The notes under the pieces were generated by a model. It was not told where the DNA came from and ran no database searches. It was given only the letters and a program-made list of their open reading frames with translations. This document shows positions 17,064 to 26,017 of a stretch of 64,000 nucleotides of DNA, piece by piece. The stretch spans positions 62,001 through 126,000 of the forward strand of contig JBAZSD010000004.1 in assembly GCA_041662605.1 (NCBI GenBank). The letters run 5' to 3'. The stretch's first letter is position 1; the number at the start of each line of letters is the position of its first letter. Made by a program: the position numbers and the translations under genes. This DNA is from Desulfomonilaceae bacterium (GTDB lineage: Bacteria > Desulfobacterota > Desulfomonilia > Desulfomonilales > Desulfomonilaceae).

Positions 17064-17509
17064 GAGCCGTAGTACAGCGAGTGACCCGAGCCAGTGTAAG
17101 TGTCGGAGATCAGACCGTAGGCTCCATAGGCCAGGGCATTTTAATCCTCCTTGGGGCCGCGGTGAACGATACGGCGGATCAAGTCAGGTGGCTGGCGGAC
17201 AAGGTGTTGGGGCTAAGAATATTCTCTGATTCTTCAGGTAAGATGAACCTGGATGTCTCTCAGATCCAAGGCGACATACTTGTAGTGTCTCAATTCACTT
17301 TGTACGGCGACTGTCGAAAGGGGAAACGGCCCTCATATTCTTCCGCCGCTCCCGCGGAAGCCGCCGAAAAGCTGTATCTGAATTTTATCTCCCTGCTCGA
17401 AGGATCAGGCCTCCTGATAGAAAGAGGACAATTCGGAGCCATGATGAAAGTGGAATTGATAAATGACGGCCCCGTTACCCTGATTCTTGAAACACCTGCC
17501 GCAAATTAG
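17060..17509 (+). CDS. dtd: D-aminoacyl-tRNA deacylase
   Basis: 149 residues from ATG 17060, which overlaps the stop of the Nudix gene (ATGA). Motifs: MRAVVQRVTRASVSV, SQFTLYGDCRKGKRPSYSSA (the SQFTLYGD substrate motif) and the cross-subunit GP dipeptide in NDGPVTLILETP. Removes D-amino acids (and Gly from tRNA-Ala) in the cytosol. A longer in-frame ORF begins at 17030 inside the Nudix gene, but family alignment and the ATGA coupling fix the start at 17060. Confidence 0.93.
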   Translation: MRAVVQRVTRASVSVGDQTVGSIGQGILILLGAAVNDTADQVRWLADKVLGLRIFSDSSGKMNLDVSQIQGDILVVSQFTLYGDCRKGKRPSYSSAAPAEAAEKLYLNFISLLEGSGLLIERGQFGAMMKVELINDGPVTLILETPAAN

Positions 17510-17557
17510 AATTTCAAGAACTCAAAAGGAATTTTCCAGAGTCCGGCGCCGAAAGGT

Positions 17558-18040
17558 TTAGGTTTTCTCCGGGGACTTTATGCGTATTCTTTTTCCGTTA
17601 AGGCTGATAAAAAAGGCCTGCTCACTGTCATCAAAGTCCAGCCGTTCAGCGAACTGATAGTAGGCCGGACGACTAAAACGGACGGGAAATTTCCCATTGC
17701 GTACCATGCAGTACGGAATGTTACTACCATTAATTCGCAACGTTTCCGGATTGAAGATTTCCAGCGTGCCATCATTTAACTGGAGTAACACATTGCCGTC
17801 TTTGTCCTCGGAAACTCCTGTTACAACAAACGGAGTGTCTTCGACCTCGACCGAACAAACTTCCCTCCCTATTCTTATCCTGTAATGGTTGTCCGAATCT
17901 GTTTCCAGAGCCCCCATGAACTGGCCCAAAACCCCTGGGTGAATTATCTCCACGCTATTTTGATACCACTTGCCGTCCTTGTCTATGAATAGCCGCAAAT
18001 ATGGGGTAACGTCAAAACATTCGAGATCTTCAGTGTTCAA
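17558..18040 (-). CDS. DUF1285-like protein
   Basis: 160 residues. Beta-rich sequence with LFIDKDGKWYQNSVEIIHPGVLGQF, YRIRIGREVCSVEVEDTPFVVTGV and GKFPVRFSRPAYYQFAERL. The pattern W..(N/G)..I.H..V...F...L and VEDTPFVV is typical of DUF1285, small proteins of unknown function. Downstream of the larger lytic transglycosylase gene on the same strand, separated from its start by the whole gene. Family assignment by eye only. Confidence 0.65.
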   Translation of the reverse strand: MNTEDLECFDVTPYLRLFIDKDGKWYQNSVEIIHPGVLGQFMGALETDSDNHYRIRIGREVCSVEVEDTPFVVTGVSEDKDGNVLLQLNDGTLEIFNPETLRINGSNIPYCMVRNGKFPVRFSRPAYYQFAERLDFDDSEQAFFISLNGKRIRIKSPEKT

Positions 18041-18095
18041 TCTTAAATGTCCTTGTTTTCGCAGGGTATTGTGTGAGCTGGATACTTGTGATCCG

Positions 18096-20255
18096 CTACC
18101 GATGTTCGGCCAGATCCTGCCTTGAATAGATTTTTGAATACCCCGACAGATTGGCCAAAACCTTTTTTACATACAGACGGGTTTCGGAGTATGGGATGTT
18201 CTCTATGAATTCATCCTGTCTCATGCGACCGTTTCGTCCCACCCACTGCTTAACCTTGTTAATGTCAGCGTTATACGCCGCGATTGCCGGAATGATGTTC
18301 CCTTTGAACTGTTTCATGTTCTGGGACAAGATCAGAATTCCCAGAGCGAGATTCTTCCTGGGGTCCAAAAGATCCTGCACAATCTGATGATTTGAGCAAT
18401 CGCTCTGCTTGCTCACTACAAGGGCCGTCCTCGGTGTAACCTGCATCAACCCCAATGCCCCTGCCGGAGAAACAGCGAATGAGTCGTATCTGCTTTCCTG
18501 TCTTACAATGGCCCAAACAAGCAGTGGGTCAATCCCGCCTTTTGAGGCGTTCTTGGAAGTCTCGGCCTTATGCGGTCTTGGGAAGATCATCTCCAGGAAT
18601 TCTTTCGGAGCGTTGTCCGGAGGATTGTCGACAAGTCCCGAAAAACCCGACACGATTATTTCATGAGCCAGTCCGTAATAGCCGGATTCCTGGGCCGCCT
18701 TCGCCATCAGAAAAGTGACCGACCTAGAAGAGCGAAGACTCTTGGGCAGAGCCTGGAGATTCATCAGAGCAAATACCGGAAGTCCCAGATCCATCAATTT
18801 TATGGAATGGCTTACAAGTATATTTGATCGCGCTGCCGGGTTCAAGGTCAGATCAGGAAAGGATGTTCTCCCTGACGCGCCATTTTTGACAACCGGCTGT
18901 TTGGCTGAGACAAGTATCTTGTGAGCCTGCGAACCATAATAATCATACGGTGATTCCTCAGCCAGAGACTTGAACAGAGGGGCCACTTTATCAAAATTGC
19001 CTGCAAGTGTAGAAGAGCGAGCCTCCCAGTATTTTGAGGCTTTAGCCAGTTGGCCATCATTCGAAATCTGTCTTATTTCCCTGAAAGTGGCGGCAGCGTC
19101 AGTGTAATTTCGCGATCTGTATTTTATCCACGCGAGCCTCCATTTAATCTTGGCCTTGAGTGACGGTTCCGGGGATTCAGCGAGCAGGCGTTTATAATAG
19201 ACCTCTGCTTTGGCCAATCGTCCCTTTTCGTAATTGAACGCCGCCAGATTGGCAAGGACCCTTTTCTTAAAAGCCGGTGTCCCTTTTTCCAGAATCCTGG
19301 CGCACGAGGATACGAACTCCGTGTCCTGTTCGGTCCTCCAGTAAACAAGGCTCAATATATATAGCGCATCGAGTCTCTTTTCCTCCGGAATGGGTTTGGC
19401 GATAACCTCCTCAAGAGTTTTTATGGCTAATTCGTTTTTACGATCCTTGTAGAGCGCTCGGGCATACTTCAGAGTGAGGCTGTAATCAGTCGGCTTTTGA
19501 ATGAACAGGCTGTGATAAACCTCAGCAGCCATGTCATGACGACCTGCGGAAGCCAAACGAGAAGCCCGCGTAAGGAGTTCGGCTTCGGTGAATTCGGGTT
19601 TCGGGATTTTACCGTTGAAAACCATCCGGCTAATGCGTTCTTTGGCCTGCAAACCTTCCTGTCCCGCCGGATAATTTATGTAAAGTTTCCTGTAATAGGT
19701 TTCAGCCTTGCTGTACGCCCCGTGACGGACCTCTATGTCGCCCAGTCGCAATAGGAGGGTCTGTTTACGGGCTTCAGAGGCGTTTGGCAAAGCGTTGAGC
19801 ATGAGCTTGGACGCTTCCGGTTTTCCCTGTTGATAAACATAGTCTGTTAGATCTTCAATTGAAGCTTCACGATATGGGCTCGCAGGATAGAGTTTGAGAA
19901 ACTCTCTCACCAGGTTTTCGCTCTTGGGAAACGCCCCCTCCTGGGCGAAGCTTCTTGCCAAAAGCAGGTAGGCGACGGGACCGTATAAATTGTCGGATAG
20001 AATAGGCTTCCATAGATGTTCCGCCCTGGAGCTGTTTCCCGCGTCAAGCGCTTTGCTACCCTCAAGAAAAGAGTTTTGGGCAAGCTCCTCAGATGGTTTA
20101 GCCGCAATGGCATGGGAACAGATTACAAGACATAATAGCAATAAGGAGACTGAGAAAAAGCCCATCCTCAATATCAGGATCTTCCTTGAGGCCTTGAATG
20201 GTCGATGTTCAGCAAGTCTCGAGATCATTTTATTATTGTGGTCATGCATGTTCAA
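18096..20255 (-). CDS. slt: Soluble lytic transglycosylase, Slt70-like
   Basis: 719 residues. A signal-anchor or signal peptide near residues 25-50 (MGFFSVSLLLLCLVICSHAIA) is followed by about 450 residues of TPR-like alpha-hairpin repeats (SEAELLTRASRLASAGRHDMA etc.), then the SLT domain near 570-700: VWAIVRQESRYDSFAVSPAGALGLMQVTPRTA with the catalytic Glu of RQES, IPAIAAYNADINKVKQW and FIENIPYSETRLYVKKVL. Cleaves peptidoglycan to 1,6-anhydromuropeptides. Some 40 residues precede the hydrophobic segment; an internal ATG at the MGFF position is another possible start. Confidence 0.9.
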   Translation of the reverse strand: MNMHDHNNKMISRLAEHRPFKASRKILILRMGFFSVSLLLLCLVICSHAIAAKPSEELAQNSFLEGSKALDAGNSSRAEHLWKPILSDNLYGPVAYLLLARSFAQEGAFPKSENLVREFLKLYPASPYREASIEDLTDYVYQQGKPEASKLMLNALPNASEARKQTLLLRLGDIEVRHGAYSKAETYYRKLYINYPAGQEGLQAKERISRMVFNGKIPKPEFTEAELLTRASRLASAGRHDMAAEVYHSLFIQKPTDYSLTLKYARALYKDRKNELAIKTLEEVIAKPIPEEKRLDALYILSLVYWRTEQDTEFVSSCARILEKGTPAFKKRVLANLAAFNYEKGRLAKAEVYYKRLLAESPEPSLKAKIKWRLAWIKYRSRNYTDAAATFREIRQISNDGQLAKASKYWEARSSTLAGNFDKVAPLFKSLAEESPYDYYGSQAHKILVSAKQPVVKNGASGRTSFPDLTLNPAARSNILVSHSIKLMDLGLPVFALMNLQALPKSLRSSRSVTFLMAKAAQESGYYGLAHEIIVSGFSGLVDNPPDNAPKEFLEMIFPRPHKAETSKNASKGGIDPLLVWAIVRQESRYDSFAVSPAGALGLMQVTPRTALVVSKQSDCSNHQIVQDLLDPRKNLALGILILSQNMKQFKGNIIPAIAAYNADINKVKQWVGRNGRMRQDEFIENIPYSETRLYVKKVLANLSGYSKIYSRQDLAEHR

Positions 20256-20426
20256 TTGTTGTTACAAACCGTCCTAAAATTGCTGCACCTTTAGTTAAAT
20301 TCCCTTGGCAAAACAGTGCGGGGCCGGACAAAAAATATGGCCCCAGATGGTTTGTATTTATAACATTCTATCATTATTGAGCTTTTTTAGCAATGGCTTT
20401 GATTCCAGTTCAAACACAAAACAATT

Positions 20427-20472
20427 TTGACAAAAAGCATTATTCAACCTACAATTTTGTAGGTTGAATAAT
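20427..20472 (+). promoter_or_regulatory. Sigma70 promoter overlapped by a perfect 34 bp palindrome
   Basis: TTGACA (20427-20432), 17 base spacer, TACAAT (20450-20455) form a near-consensus sigma70 promoter. The perfect inverted repeat 20439-20472 has two 16 bp arms, ATTATTCAACCTACAA and its complement, around a TT centre; it covers part of the spacer and the -10 box. A dimeric repressor bound there would block RNA polymerase. The NifA-like gene starts 23 bases downstream (ATG 20495). The palindrome also rules out the GTG at 20474 as start, since it would leave no room for a ribosome site. Confidence 0.8.
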
Positions 20473-20494
20473 CGTGCCTTATGAAAGGGTTTAT

Positions 20495-22060
20495 ATGGCT
20501 ATTAAAAAAGATAAGCAACCAGCGGTTAAAAGAGAACTACAGGAACTTTTGCTGCTGTTTGAAGTTAGTCAAATTCTTGATCAGTCAATAGAGTTGGCCG
20601 AAGTTGTAGGCCCAGTTCTGGAGGCCATCGCCAGGCAGATGGGGATGATGCGGGGAACCATTACGCTCTTGAACAGACAATCCGGTGAAATCATGATTGA
20701 AACTGCCCACGGGTTATCTGAAGTTCAGAAAGAACGGGGAAGATACCGACCCGGTGAGGGAATTACCGGACAAGTCGTAAAAACAGGAAAACCCGCTATT
20801 GTTCCTCACATATCGGATGAGCCCATGTTTCTGGATCGGACGGGAGCGCGCAAGCGTTTACAGAAAACCGACATATCCTTTATTTGTGTTCCCATAAAAA
20901 TAGGAAACGAGGTCATTGGAGCGCTCAGCGCCGACAGACTTTTCGAAGAGGGCGTTTCATTTGAGGAGGATGTTCGCTTACTATCCATTATCGCATCCAT
21001 GATCGCTCAGGCGGTTCGCTTACGACAGGAGGCTCAGGAAGAACGGCAGAGGCTCATGGAGGAAAACGCGCGGCTGCAGAGTGAATTGCGGGAAAAATTC
21101 CGGCCGTCCAATATCGTTGGCAACTCCAAAGTCATGCGCGCTGTTTACGATCTGATTTCTCAGGTTTCGCCAAGTGAGGCCACCGTTTTGGTAAGAGGGG
21201 AAAGCGGCACTGGCAAGGAGTTGGTGGCTCACGCTATTCACTATAACAGTCCAAGGGCCGACAAGCCTTTTGTGAAGGTTAACTGTGGGGCCCTGCCTGA
21301 GAGTGTTGTGGAAAGCGAGCTATTTGGCCACGAGCGAGGAGCGTTTACCGGCGCTATCGCCACACGAAAAGGGCGTTTCGAGTTGGCCCATGCGGGGACA
21401 ATCTTTCTCGATGAAATTGGTGACTTGTCCCCTACAACCCAGATCAAGCTCCTTCGAGTGCTTCAGGAAAAGGAGTTTGAGCGTGTAGGCGGTTCTACTA
21501 CTCTGAAAATAGACGTAAGAATCATAGCCGCGACAAACAGGGATCTTGAGACCTTAATCGCGGAGTCCTCTTTCAGGAGCGACCTATATTACAGGCTCAA
21601 CGTATTTCCCATACACGTTCCCCCTCTAAGGGAACGAAAGACGGATATACCATTACTGGCGGACTATTTTATTGAAAAATACAGCCGCGCTAACGACAAG
21701 CCTGTCTTAAGAATTGCGACGCCCGCTATAGACATGCTCATGAGTTACCATTGGCCGGGTAATGTCAGGGAGTTGGAAAACTGCATCGAAAGAGCGGTTC
21801 TCTTGAGTTCCGACCAGGTGATTCATTCCCATCACCTACCGCCAACCCTGCAGACAGCGGAGGCTAGTGGCACAGCCCATTTCGGGACGTTGGACTCCAC
21901 ACTTACAACGGTTGAGCGTGACCTGATCGTTGACGCTCTTAAGGCCGCTGGGGGTAACAAGGCCAAAGCGGCTCGGGCTTTGGGCCTGACGGAGCGTATC
22001 ATGGGTTTGCGTGTCCGAAAGTATGGGATAGATCCGACCAGGTTTCGTACGTTATCGTAA
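20495..22060 (+). CDS. NifA-like sigma54-dependent activator
   Basis: 521 residues from ATG 20495 (AAAGGG upstream). Domain order: GAF (about 20-185; GYRPGEGITGQVVKTGKPAI-type NifA GAF), sigma54 AAA+ (about 210-440: Walker A GESGTGKE, the sigma54-contacting GAFTGA, Walker B TIFLDEIGDL, arginine-finger region YYRLNVFPI), and a Fis-type HTH (GGNKAKAARALGLTERIMGLRVRKYG). The GAF domain and RIMGLRVRKYGI end are like NifA/NifA-type regulators of nitrogen metabolism. No nif structural genes lie in the window; targets are likely the two sigma54 amt promoters just downstream. Confidence 0.88.
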   Translation: MAIKKDKQPAVKRELQELLLLFEVSQILDQSIELAEVVGPVLEAIARQMGMMRGTITLLNRQSGEIMIETAHGLSEVQKERGRYRPGEGITGQVVKTGKPAIVPHISDEPMFLDRTGARKRLQKTDISFICVPIKIGNEVIGALSADRLFEEGVSFEEDVRLLSIIASMIAQAVRLRQEAQEERQRLMEENARLQSELREKFRPSNIVGNSKVMRAVYDLISQVSPSEATVLVRGESGTGKELVAHAIHYNSPRADKPFVKVNCGALPESVVESELFGHERGAFTGAIATRKGRFELAHAGTIFLDEIGDLSPTTQIKLLRVLQEKEFERVGGSTTLKIDVRIIAATNRDLETLIAESSFRSDLYYRLNVFPIHVPPLRERKTDIPLLADYFIEKYSRANDKPVLRIATPAIDMLMSYHWPGNVRELENCIERAVLLSSDQVIHSHHLPPTLQTAEASGTAHFGTLDSTLTTVERDLIVDALKAAGGNKAKAARALGLTERIMGLRVRKYGIDPTRFRTLS

Positions 22061-22074
22061 CAACAACGTAGTTT

Positions 22075-22098
22075 AAAGATACATTTGTGTATCTTTTT
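22075..22098 (+). terminator. Rho-independent terminator after the NifA-like gene
   Basis: AAAGATACA, loop TTTG, TGTATCTTT followed by more T. Only 15 bases after the stop; separates the activator's sigma70 transcript from the sigma54 amt1 transcript. Confidence 0.75.
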
Positions 22099-22190
22099 CA
22101 TTCAATTTTCGCGGCGCAATCGTTGATGACTTCAGGCTATCCAAGGTTATTTCGAAGCCTTACGTATTTTGTTCCTGATGTTTACAACTT

Positions 22191-22206
22191 TGGCGCCACG
22201 CTTGCT
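22191..22206 (+). promoter_or_regulatory. Sigma54 (-24/-12) promoter of amt1
   Basis: TGGCGC at 22191-22196, 5 bases, TTGCT at 22202-22206. GG and GC are spaced as in the TGGCAC-N5-TTGCW consensus. It lies about 136 bases upstream of the amt1 ATG. Confidence 0.82.
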
Positions 22207-22341
22207 CTGTCTCCATTAAAACTTAAGCCCCGGTTCACATTAGGAACCTGTTACTCGAAGCAAAATCGCACAAGAGCGCTCAGCAAAGACGAGAAGATCA
22301 TAGGCTTAAGACTAAGCAACAATAATGGAGGTCGTAGAAAG

Positions 22342-23580
22342 ATGAATCAAGCTGATAATGCCTGGGTTCTAGTATCCTCAGCCCTAGTTTTGCTGATGAC
22401 GCCCGGTCTGGCGATGTTTTACGGTGGCATGACCAGGGCCAAGAACGTTTTGTCAACGATGATGCATAGTTTTTTTCTGATTGCTCTGGCGTCAATAATC
22501 TGGATGTTTTACGGTTTCAGTCTCGCATTTGCTCCGGACGCTCTAGGCGGATGGCTGGGAGGGTCTCATTACTTCTTTCTCAACAATATAGGGGCGTCTT
22601 TGTTTCCGGACCTCGTGGATCCTTCAAAGACCATGACTATTCCAGGCACAACATTCATGATTTTCCAGTGCATGTTTGCGGTTATTACTCCGGCTCTAAT
22701 TACTGGAGCTTTCGCCGAGAGAATGAAGTTCAGCTCGTTTGTGCTGTTCATGATATTGTGGATCACGTTTGTATACTGTCCGGTGGCTCACTGGGTGTGG
22801 GGTCCGGGCGGGTGGCTCGCCGGCATGGGGGCTCTTGACTTCGCAGGCGGCACGGTTGTCCATATAAACGCTGGTGTAGCCGCCTTGGCTTGCGCTATCG
22901 TAGTAGGCAAAAGAAAAGGTTATGGCCAGGCGGCGATGATTCCTCACAACCTCACATTGACGCTGCTTGGCGCAGGCCTGCTATGGTTCGGCTGGTTCGG
23001 TTTCAACGCTGGTAGCGCGCTGGCCGCAAGCGAAGGAGCGGCAATGGCCTTTGTTGTAACTCATATGGCCACATCGGCCGCTGCTCTCTCATGGCTGGCC
23101 GCTGAATGGATTATTAGAGGTAAACCCACCACTCTAGGCGTAGCCTCAGGCGCAGTCGCCGGTCTGGTAGCGGTCACGCCCGCTTCCGGATTCATAGGGC
23201 CCGTATCTTCGGTAATTCTGGGAGCAGTGGCTGGTGTGGTGTGTTACCTGGCAGTGCTTGCCAAGTCTTCTCTTGGTTATGACGATGCCCTGGACGTTGT
23301 GGGCGTACACGGAGTTGGCGGTATCTGGGGCGCAATCGCCACTGGGCTGTTCGCGTCGAAAGCTATCAATCCGGCCGGCAGTGACGGGCTATTCTTTGGT
23401 AACCCCGGGCAACTCTGGATTCAAATTGTGGCTGTGCTTGCCACTGTTGTCTACTCTTTCGTGGCCACATTGATAATCCTTTACGTAGTGAAGGCCATAG
23501 TTGGGCTCAAAGTGTCTGATGACAACGAGGTAATCGGCTGCGATACCTCAGAACACGGGGAAACAGCATACAATATTTAA
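22342..23580 (+). CDS. amtB: Ammonium transporter (Amt family), copy 1
   Basis: 412 residues from ATG 22342, set by GGAGG 10 bases upstream; the longer ORF from 22087 has no support and would include the promoter. Eleven or so membrane helices. Amt hallmarks: DNAWVLVSSALVLLMTPGLAMFYGG, the twin-His region in LDFAGGTVVHINAGVAALACA and VVGVHGVGGIWGAIATGLFA. Imports ammonium/ammonia. Followed by glnK1; the second amt is at 24369 and is about two thirds identical by eye. Confidence 0.95.
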   Translation: MNQADNAWVLVSSALVLLMTPGLAMFYGGMTRAKNVLSTMMHSFFLIALASIIWMFYGFSLAFAPDALGGWLGGSHYFFLNNIGASLFPDLVDPSKTMTIPGTTFMIFQCMFAVITPALITGAFAERMKFSSFVLFMILWITFVYCPVAHWVWGPGGWLAGMGALDFAGGTVVHINAGVAALACAIVVGKRKGYGQAAMIPHNLTLTLLGAGLLWFGWFGFNAGSALAASEGAAMAFVVTHMATSAAALSWLAAEWIIRGKPTTLGVASGAVAGLVAVTPASGFIGPVSSVILGAVAGVVCYLAVLAKSSLGYDDALDVVGVHGVGGIWGAIATGLFASKAINPAGSDGLFFGNPGQLWIQIVAVLATVVYSFVATLIILYVVKAIVGLKVSDDNEVIGCDTSEHGETAYNI

Positions 23581-23682
23581 AAAATGGAAAAATCATGTCC
23601 TGGAATCGTGGCCACTGGCTACAGAGTCCCGGACATCATAAAGTGTTGAACAAATTAACGAAGTAGCTGGAAGGGGATACGA

Positions 23683-24021
23683 ATGAAAAAAGTAGAAGTA
23701 ATCATCAAACCTTTCAAACTGGACGATGTAAAAGAGGCCTTGCACTCGATAGGAGTCCAGGGGATGACCGTAACTGAGGTCAAAGGTTTCGGCAGACAGA
23801 AAGGACACAAGGAGATTTATCGCGGAGCCGAGTACCTTGTCGACTTTCTTCCGAAGATCAAGATTGAAATGGTGGTTGAAACAGCCATCGTGGACCAGAT
23901 CATTGAAAAGGTCATAGCAGCCGCAAGAACGGGAACAATAGGTGACGGGAAAATCTTCGTATTTCCTGTAGAGACGGTAGTCAGAATAAGAACTGGGGAA
24001 CGGGACGCGGACGCCATCTAG
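23683..24021 (+). CDS. glnK: PII signal protein GlnK/GlnB, copy 1
   Basis: 112 residues, exact PII length. MKKVEVIIKPFKLDDVKEAL start, T-loop with the uridylylation Tyr in KGHKEIYRGAEYLVDFLPK, and the C-terminal signature AARTGTIGDGKIFVFPVETVVRIRTGE. Binds ATP/ADP and 2-oxoglutarate and plugs the Amt pore when nitrogen is sufficient. Paired with amt1, as is general for GlnK. Confidence 0.95.
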   Translation: MKKVEVIIKPFKLDDVKEALHSIGVQGMTVTEVKGFGRQKGHKEIYRGAEYLVDFLPKIKIEMVVETAIVDQIIEKVIAAARTGTIGDGKIFVFPVETVVRIRTGERDADAI

Positions 24022-24031
24022 ATATTGCCAG

Positions 24032-24061
24032 GAGAAATCCTGCCGAAATGTAGGATTTCTC
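24032..24061 (+). terminator. Hairpin after glnK1
   Basis: GAGAAATCCT, 10 base loop, AGGATTTCTC: a perfect 10 bp stem 10 bases after the glnK1 stop. No T-run, so it may be a weak terminator or a transcript-stabilising hairpin. Confidence 0.5.
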
Positions 24062-24083
24062 TTGGCAACGCTTCACCGAAGAA

Positions 24084-24103
24084 CCTACAAAATTGTCCTA
24101 CAA
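24084..24103 (+). promoter_or_regulatory. Operator-like site resembling the NifA-gene palindrome
   Basis: CCTACAAAATTGTCCTACAA. The first 16 bases match the centre of the 20439-20472 palindrome (CCTACAATTTTGTAGG) in 11 of the 14 non-central positions, and a second CCTACAA half-site follows at 24097. It lies about 126 bases upstream of the amt2 sigma54 promoter, suggesting that the same regulator binds both. Speculative. Confidence 0.4.
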
Positions 24104-24228
24104 TGTCGTTTATTATTACCAAAACGTAGGCATTTTTCAGACACAAGACATGTAAACGAGATTGAGCTAATTAGTTAAGTTCTTTGATTTCAATTTGTTA
24201 GCTAATGTTTACTTGAACGTTGATCTGT

Positions 24229-24244
24229 TGGCACATCAATTGCT
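24229..24244 (+). promoter_or_regulatory. Sigma54 (-24/-12) promoter of amt2
   Basis: TGGCAC at 24229-24234, 5 bases, TTGCT at 24240-24244: an exact match to the consensus. 125 bases upstream of the amt2 ATG. Confidence 0.88.
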
Positions 24245-24368
24245 GAAATGCCAAAATTGTGAATTCGGCATACCAACGGATCCACGTTCAGGCCTTGTGA
24301 GTTGGTCGAATGTTTACCGGCGGACCTCCTCCGTAAAGGCTCTGGACAATTTACGAGGAGGGCTTTTT

Positions 24369-25580
24369 ATGAACCCTGCCGACACTGCGTTTGTTATGAT
24401 CTGCTCGGCTCTGGTGTTGGTTATGACTCCGGGTCTGGCAATCTTTTACGGCGGCCTGACAAGGTCCAAGAATGTGCTCTCGACAATGATGCACAGCTTT
24501 TTTTTGATGGGTCTGGCGTCAATATTCTGGTTGATATTGGGCTATACCCTGTCATTCGGCCCTGATGTCGGAGGATTTATAGGAAACCTGACTTACTTCT
24601 TCGGACACGGGGTAGGATCTGAGGTAAAAGAGGGGCTAACTATACCGCATTCCGTATTTTTCGCCTTTCAGACAATGTTCGTAATTATTACTCCAGCGCT
24701 GATTTCCGGAGCGATTGCTGAGCGAATGCGTTTTGGCCCTTTTGTGCTCTTCACACTTTTGTGGATGACTGTTGTTTATGCCCCTATCTGTCATTGGGTG
24801 TGGGGCGGTGGATGGTTGTCGAAGTTGGGAATACTGGACTTCGCAGGCGGCCTGGTAGTTCACCTGAACTGCGGTGTAGCGGCTTTGGTGGCCGCCCTGG
24901 TAGTTGGAAAGAGACGCGGTTATGGAGCGCGGGCGTTTATTCCCCATAACCTGACACTGACGCTGCTTGGCGTCGGTCTGTTGTGGTTCGGATGGTTTGG
25001 GTTTAACGCCGGAAGCCGTTTGGCGGCCGACGGGGTTGCGGGCAACGCCTTTATAGTCACTCACATGGCAGCGGCTACTGGAGCGATCACCTGGGTAGTA
25101 GCCGAATGGATTCATAGAGGAAAGCCCACCACCTTGGGGCTGGCTTCAGGAGCGGTAGCCGGTCTTGGATCTATCACCCCTGCTTGTGGATACGTAGGAC
25201 TGGAGGCTGCCCTCTTCATTGGAGGAATTGCGGGAGTAATTTGTTATATAGCGGTGCTGGCAAAGGATAGTCTCGGCTATGATGATTCCCTTGATGTTGT
25301 CGGAATTCACGGTGTCGGCGGTATATGGGGAACATTTTGTACGGGACTTTTCGCTTCCCGGCTGATTAATGCGGAAGGAGGAGATGGTCTTTTATTTGGT
25401 AACGCTCATCAACTGCTGGTTCAGGTCATTGGGATAGGAGCTGTCTTAGTGTACAGCGCTGTTGTGACAGCTCTGCTGCTCTATGCGATCAAGGCTTTAA
25501 TGGGCCTGCGTGTAACTCAGGAGGACGAAGAGCTGGGGGTAGACACGACCGCTCATGGAGAAGTGGGATACAGCCTCTGA
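24369..25580 (+). CDS. amtB: Ammonium transporter (Amt family), copy 2
   Basis: 403 residues from ATG 24369 with GAGGAGGG upstream; the longer ORF from 24195 would include the promoter. Same family hallmarks as copy 1: ADTAFVMICSALVLVMTPGLAIFYGG, LDFAGGLVVHLNCGVAALVAA and VVGIHGVGGIWGTFCTGLFA. Differences from copy 1 cluster in the periplasmic loop near 70-90. Followed by glnK2, so the amt-glnK unit is tandemly duplicated. Confidence 0.95.
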   Translation: MNPADTAFVMICSALVLVMTPGLAIFYGGLTRSKNVLSTMMHSFFLMGLASIFWLILGYTLSFGPDVGGFIGNLTYFFGHGVGSEVKEGLTIPHSVFFAFQTMFVIITPALISGAIAERMRFGPFVLFTLLWMTVVYAPICHWVWGGGWLSKLGILDFAGGLVVHLNCGVAALVAALVVGKRRGYGARAFIPHNLTLTLLGVGLLWFGWFGFNAGSRLAADGVAGNAFIVTHMAAATGAITWVVAEWIHRGKPTTLGLASGAVAGLGSITPACGYVGLEAALFIGGIAGVICYIAVLAKDSLGYDDSLDVVGIHGVGGIWGTFCTGLFASRLINAEGGDGLLFGNAHQLLVQVIGIGAVLVYSAVVTALLLYAIKALMGLRVTQEDEELGVDTTAHGEVGYSL

Positions 25581-25678
25581 TCATTACGACTCGAGTTGTC
25601 ACGATCAGCTTGTTTTATGGAACTCAAGCGCGTAACACTGGTCCAGTGGGATTGGATGGAAAGGGGAACTGAGCAGTT

Positions 25679-26017
25679 ATGAATAAAATTGAGGCGATCA
25701 TAAAGCCTTTCAAACTTGACGACGTAAAAGAAGCGCTTAATTCTCTGAGTGTTCAGGGCATGACCGTCACTGAAGTCAAAGGGTTCGGACGTCAGAAAGG
25801 CCACAAGGAAATATACCGGGGAGCTGAGTATCTGGTGGATTTCCTCCCAAAAATCAAGGTGGAACTGGTTGTCCATTCGTCTTTGGTAAATCAGGTTATA
25901 GAAAAAATAATTGCGGCGGCTCGCACCGGTAGCATTGGTGATGGAAAAATATTTGTAACGCCGGTAGAAACTGTCATAAGAATTAGAACTAGCGAGCGTG
26001 ACGAGGACGCTCTTTGA
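25679..26017 (+). CDS. glnK: PII signal protein GlnK/GlnB, copy 2
   Basis: 112 residues, same length as copy 1 and about 80 percent alike by eye. T-loop Tyr retained (KEIYRGAEYLVDFLPK), ending AARTGSIGDGKIFVTPVETVIRIRTSERDEDAL. Ends 118 bases before glnA, so one of the two PII proteins may mainly serve glutamine synthetase control. Confidence 0.95.
   Translation: MNKIEAIIKPFKLDDVKEALNSLSVQGMTVTEVKGFGRQKGHKEIYRGAEYLVDFLPKIKVELVVHSSLVNQVIEKIIAAARTGSIGDGKIFVTPVETVIRIRTSERDEDAL

Noticed and set aside
22087..22341. 85-residue N-terminal extension of amt1
   Set aside because: It contains the sigma54 promoter and is not Amt-like; the internal ATG 22342 has a good ribosome site.
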